NCBI GenBank assembly: GCA_030833725.1
Contig: JAURGP010000008.1
Location: forward strand, 1-53,571
Origin: Candidatus Kapaibacterium sp.
Lineage (GTDB): Bacteria; Bacteroidota; Ignavibacteria; Kapaibacteriales; Kapaibacteriaceae
Direction: 5' to 3'
DNA length: 53,571 nt
The notes beneath the pieces are model-generated. The model was not told where the DNA came from. It did not search any database and worked only from the letters and a program-made list of their open reading frames with translations. Positions 50,982 to 53,571 of this stretch are shown here, one piece after another (position 1 is the stretch's first letter; each line of letters opens with the position of its first letter). The position numbers were made by a program, and so were the translations under genes.

Positions 50982-53375
50982 TCAACTTGCCTGTACTCGA
51001 TACTGCTGAATGTCGAAGGAGGACGCCCAGGCTGGATGTCGTGGCAGGATGCGCACAGCTACACCGATGCGTCCGCGCTGTGTTGGCGTGGAGGCACCCT
51101 GGTACAACCATTGAAGATCCTGCGTTGCCTCCGGGTGAAGTTCAACGCACTCCGGACGTATGATCGCCCCATCCGCGCCGATCGCACCAATGAGGGCCTG
51201 GACGTGCACATCTTCCGGAGTGAGTTGGCCGAGGTGAATGGTGGTACGTATCTGGACGGACTCCATGTACTCTACGGACACATCAACAATGGACACACGT
51301 TCCCACGACCCTTCCAAGAGACGCTGGAAACGCCTCCCAGACCGGGCAAGTTCGGCCTGATGACTGCGAAAGTCTGCATAGCGATGGATGGCAGGTGCAT
51401 AGGATAGCTGCTGGTACTCCTCAACCATGCGCAGAGCCGAAAACACCGTACCAAGAGTTGTCATACTGCGTACCATCATCGCCCGCCATTCATCCGGTTC
51501 GTCGTAATAGAGCGGAATCATCCGGTGCTCTAGGACGTCGTACAACGAAGCGGCATCAAAGGCATCGCGTGCCGAAGCATCGATGAAATTCTCGGACGTG
51601 TGTTCCGCACCGATCGCAAATCCCAGTTGAGGATCATAGGCCTCTGCCCACCATCCATCGAGAATCGAACAGTGGAGGACTCCATTCATCGCTGCCTTCA
51701 TGCCGCTGGTTCCACTAGCTTCGTGTGGACGCTCCGGTGTATTGAGCCATACGTCGCAGCCGCGCACGAGCAGACGCGCCAAGTCCATGTCGTAATCTTC
51801 CACGAAGACCACATGCCCTTGCAAGCCATGCTCACGAATGCTGGCGTAGACCTTCTGAATGAGCTCCTTCCCAGCGCCATCCTTAGGATGAGCCTTTCCA
51901 GCCAGAATACACTGAACAGGCCGCTCATGATCCCCAATGATCCGGGCCAGCCGTTGCACGTCGTGTAGAAGGAGATCCGCACGCTTGTAGGTGGCAAATC
52001 GGCGAGCAAAGCCGATGGTGAGCGCCTCCGGCTGCAGGCGCACGTTCGTGCGGCGATGGACCTCGGCAAGCAACCGTGCCTTGCGATGTTGGTGGATGTC
52101 CCAGACTCGCTCGCGATCAGGGGTGATCAACTCCGGAGCAAGCCACGTCGCTGGATGCACGCCGTTGGTAATCGACGAAATGGGGACCTCGTCTTCCGCT
52201 GCCTGCGGCCACACAGACGACCACATCGAGCGCGCCACGGCGCCATGTAACTGCGACACACCATTACGTTGGGAGCTACCACGCAGTCCGAGAACGGTCA
52301 TCGAGAAACCTTCGCCGATGGCATGCTCACGCGCACCAAGACTGGCACATTGTTCCCACGTTCGACCGATACTTGCTGCATAGGGTTCGAACAGTGGCCG
52401 GAGTGTTCCGTGTTCAAACACTTCGTTGCCAGCTGGAACCGGCGTGTGGGTGGTAAACACGGTCGTGGCCTGCGTGATGAGCCAGGCTTCCTCAAACTCT
52501 AGGTGTGCATCCACCTGCAGTTGAGAGGTCCGTTCAAAGAGCGAGAAGGCAGCATGCCCCTCGTTGATGTGCAGAGCGTGCGGTTCGATTCCCAAGGCCC
52601 GCAGGGCGCGCATGCCACCAATCCCGAGGAGCATCTCCTGTTCGATCCGGTGGACGACATCGCCGCCGTATAGGCGGTCTGTGATGGAACGGTATCCCGT
52701 AGCATCATTCAGGGAGACGTTACTGTCGAGAAGGTAGAGCGGGACGCGACCTACCTGTAATCTCCAAATCTGAGCCCAGCAGCGTCCCTTCGGCATCTCC
52801 ACCCACACATGCAGTGGTGTGCCATCGGCCTCGGTCATGAGTGTCAGGGGAAGGGTTGCGGGGTCCACCTGGCGATACACTTCCTGCTGCCAGCCTGAAC
52901 CGGCCAGGTGTTGGTGGAAGTAGCCCTCGTGGTAGAAGAGTCCAACACCAACGAGCGGCAATCCCAGGTCGCTCGCACTTTTCAGGTGATCACCTGCCAG
53001 AACCCCAAGTCCGCCCGAGTACGAGGAAAAGCTCTCGTGGATCCCGAACTCTGCACAGAAGTAGGCCACAAATCCATCGGACGTGGAACGCGCTGGTCCA
53101 TCGAGGTAGCTGTGTAGCTCGGCCGTTACCCGATGAAGGCGACGGACGTACTCTTCGTCCTGAGCTCGTTGCTGCAGTCGGTCTGGCGAGATCTTCGCCA
53201 GCAGCACAACCGGATTTCGCTGGCATGCCTGCCAAGCGTCCGGGTCGAGATCGCTGAACAAACGAATTGCTTCTGGATTCCAGCACCACCAGTAGTTCAT
53301 TGATAGCTGGTGTAACCCTGTGAGCTGCTCAGGCAGGGTGGGAGGAAGAACGAGGGAGGTATGGGGCTTGATCAT
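50982..53375 (-). CDS. glgP: Alpha-glucan phosphorylase (GT35, DUF3417 class)
   Basis: Releases glucose 1-phosphate from glycogen or maltodextrins. The roughly 797-residue protein starts with a DUF3417 region (YWWCWNPEAIRLF). The phosphorylase core shows YFCAEFGIHESFSSYSGGLG and INEGHAAFSLFERT. The pyridoxal phosphate-binding Lys lies in EASGTSGMKAAMNGVL, with WLNTPERPHEASG just before. This is the shorter archaeal/bacterial class, not E. coli GlgP. ATG 53375 is preferred over TTG 53384, because the TAACTTTG box covers the TTG. No other glycogen gene is in the window. Confidence 0.95.
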   Translation of the reverse strand: MIKPHTSLVLPPTLPEQLTGLHQLSMNYWWCWNPEAIRLFSDLDPDAWQACQRNPVVLLAKISPDRLQQRAQDEEYVRRLHRVTAELHSYLDGPARSTSDGFVAYFCAEFGIHESFSSYSGGLGVLAGDHLKSASDLGLPLVGVGLFYHEGYFHQHLAGSGWQQEVYRQVDPATLPLTLMTEADGTPLHVWVEMPKGRCWAQIWRLQVGRVPLYLLDSNVSLNDATGYRSITDRLYGGDVVHRIEQEMLLGIGGMRALRALGIEPHALHINEGHAAFSLFERTSQLQVDAHLEFEEAWLITQATTVFTTHTPVPAGNEVFEHGTLRPLFEPYAASIGRTWEQCASLGAREHAIGEGFSMTVLGLRGSSQRNGVSQLHGAVARSMWSSVWPQAAEDEVPISSITNGVHPATWLAPELITPDRERVWDIHQHRKARLLAEVHRRTNVRLQPEALTIGFARRFATYKRADLLLHDVQRLARIIGDHERPVQCILAGKAHPKDGAGKELIQKVYASIREHGLQGHVVFVEDYDMDLARLLVRGCDVWLNTPERPHEASGTSGMKAAMNGVLHCSILDGWWAEAYDPQLGFAIGAEHTSENFIDASARDAFDAASLYDVLEHRMIPLYYDEPDEWRAMMVRSMTTLGTVFSALRMVEEYQQLSYAPAIHRYADFRSHQAELARSGRRFQRLLEGSWERVSIVDVSVEYMESVQIRTTIHLGQLTPEDVHVQALIGAIGADGAIIRPECVELHPEATQDLQWLYQGASTPTQRGRIGVAVRILPRHPAWASSFDIQQYRVQAS

Positions 53376-53381
53376 GTGCGG

Positions 53382-53409
53382 CAAAGTTAGGGAGGTGGGC
53401 CTAAGGCAA
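53382..53409 (-). promoter_or_regulatory. Promoter of the alpha-glucan phosphorylase gene
   Basis: Minus strand: TTG (53407-53409), 17 bases, TAACTTTG (53382-53389), then 6 bases to the ATG at 53375. Both elements match the Bacteroidota pattern, and the layout predicts an almost leaderless mRNA. Confidence 0.65.
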
Positions 53410-53418
53410 CGAAGCAGC

Positions 53419-53426
53419 TATCTTGG
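53419..53426 (+). promoter_or_regulatory. Candidate -7 box of the Sua5/YrdC gene
   Basis: TATCTTGG (seven of eight bases match TAnnTTTG) ends 6 bases before the ATG at 53433, the same spacing as murA and glgP. Confidence 0.45.
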
Positions 53427-53432
53427 AACATC

Positions 53433-53571
53433 ATGCTAAATGATCTTTCAGGCACGCCGGACAAAGCAGGACGTGTCTCACCAGATGAAGCGGTTCAGTT
53501 GTTGGCTACCGGCCAGGTTGTGGCGCTACCAACAGAAACGGTGTATGGCCTAGCCGCCCGGGCTCTTGATC
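53433..53571 (+). CDS. Sua5/YrdC-family threonylcarbamoyl-AMP synthase (5' part only)
   Basis: First step of N6-threonylcarbamoyladenosine modification of tRNAs. Only the first 46 codons are in the window. The sequence opens MLNDLSGTPDKAG and then gives SPDEAVQLLATGQVVALPTETVYGL, split here into the family motifs AVQLLATGQVVALPTE and TVYGLAARA, the nucleotide- and threonine-binding entrance of YrdC domains. The short form (TsaC) and long form (Sua5) cannot be told apart from this part. It is divergent from the phosphorylase gene. Confidence 0.85.
   Translation, partial: MLNDLSGTPDKAGRVSPDEAVQLLATGQVVALPTETVYGLAARALD

Noticed and set aside
1-53571. CRISPR arrays, insertion sequences, prophage or restriction-modification genes
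   Set aside because: No regularly spaced repeats, transposase, integrase, phage structural or methyltransferase-endonuclease pair was seen; the only SAM methyltransferase is of small-molecule type.

Overview
The window is a gene-dense bacterial chromosome segment of roughly 57% GC (estimated by eye). It is most consistent with a Bacteroidota/Chlorobi-type (FCB group) organism, possibly a Kapabacteria-like lineage. Evidence for this placement: a DUF4397 protein with a type IX secretion C-terminal sorting domain; a HmuY-like lipoprotein; a TonB-dependent receptor under a thiamine pyrophosphate (TPP) riboswitch; a fatty-acid 2-hydroxylase-like protein; and several TAnnTTTG-type -7 promoter boxes of the Bacteroidota kind. 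There is no phage, insertion sequence, integron or CRISPR array. No gene-free stretch exceeds 300 bases.

Layout. 1-2.1 kb (minus): riboflavin synthase (cut by the window edge), a lipoprotein alpha/beta hydrolase and a small envelope lipoprotein. 2.2-7.6 kb (plus): an AddB-like nuclease and a Lon-like protease with an AAA_32 half. 7.6-12.8 kb (minus): purH-folC, rpsA and a small unknown. 12.9-19.4 kb (plus): tRNA-Arg(TCT), homogentisate dioxygenase, SRP RNA, rng, dxr, rseP, surE. 19.4-28 kb: surface-polysaccharide genes (glycosyltransferase, methyltransferase, asnB, heparinase II/III-like protein, flippase) with an AEC transporter and a LytTR regulator. 28-35 kb (plus): ftsX, an LptF/G permease, a HmuY-like lipoprotein, an orphan paaA, an MgtC/DUF4010 protein, mazG and an LCP-family lipoprotein. 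35-37.6 kb (minus): murA and a degenerate EnvC-type protein. 37.6-39.9 kb (plus): TPP riboswitch and TonB receptor. 39.9-41.9 kb (minus): STAS-SET pair, fatty acid hydroxylase, orphan nuoC. 42-45.6 kb (plus): heptosyltransferase-like GT9, Gfo/Idh oxidoreductase, dnaB. 45.6-53.4 kb (minus): CDF transporter, small membrane protein, rpsP, ffh, the secreted DUF4397 protein, alpha-glucan phosphorylase. The last 139 bases begin a Sua5/YrdC gene.

Themes. Envelope biogenesis dominates (murA, EnvC-like, FtsX, LCP, LptF/G, RseP, GT9, polysaccharide genes). Both components of the signal recognition particle, ffh and its RNA, are here but about 33 kb apart. Aromatic-degradation genes hmgA and paaA are single genes without their usual partners.

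The points most worth a second look are: (i) the octamer AGGGGGCT/AGCCCCCT, found 21 times, all inside genes but in both orientations and several frames; (ii) TAnnTTTG boxes placed 5-7 bases before start codons, suggesting nearly leaderless mRNAs; (iii) the TPP riboswitch that assigns a thiamine-related role to the TonB receptor; (iv) an overlapping STAS-SET gene pair; and (v) a Lon-like protease whose ATPase half looks degenerate.
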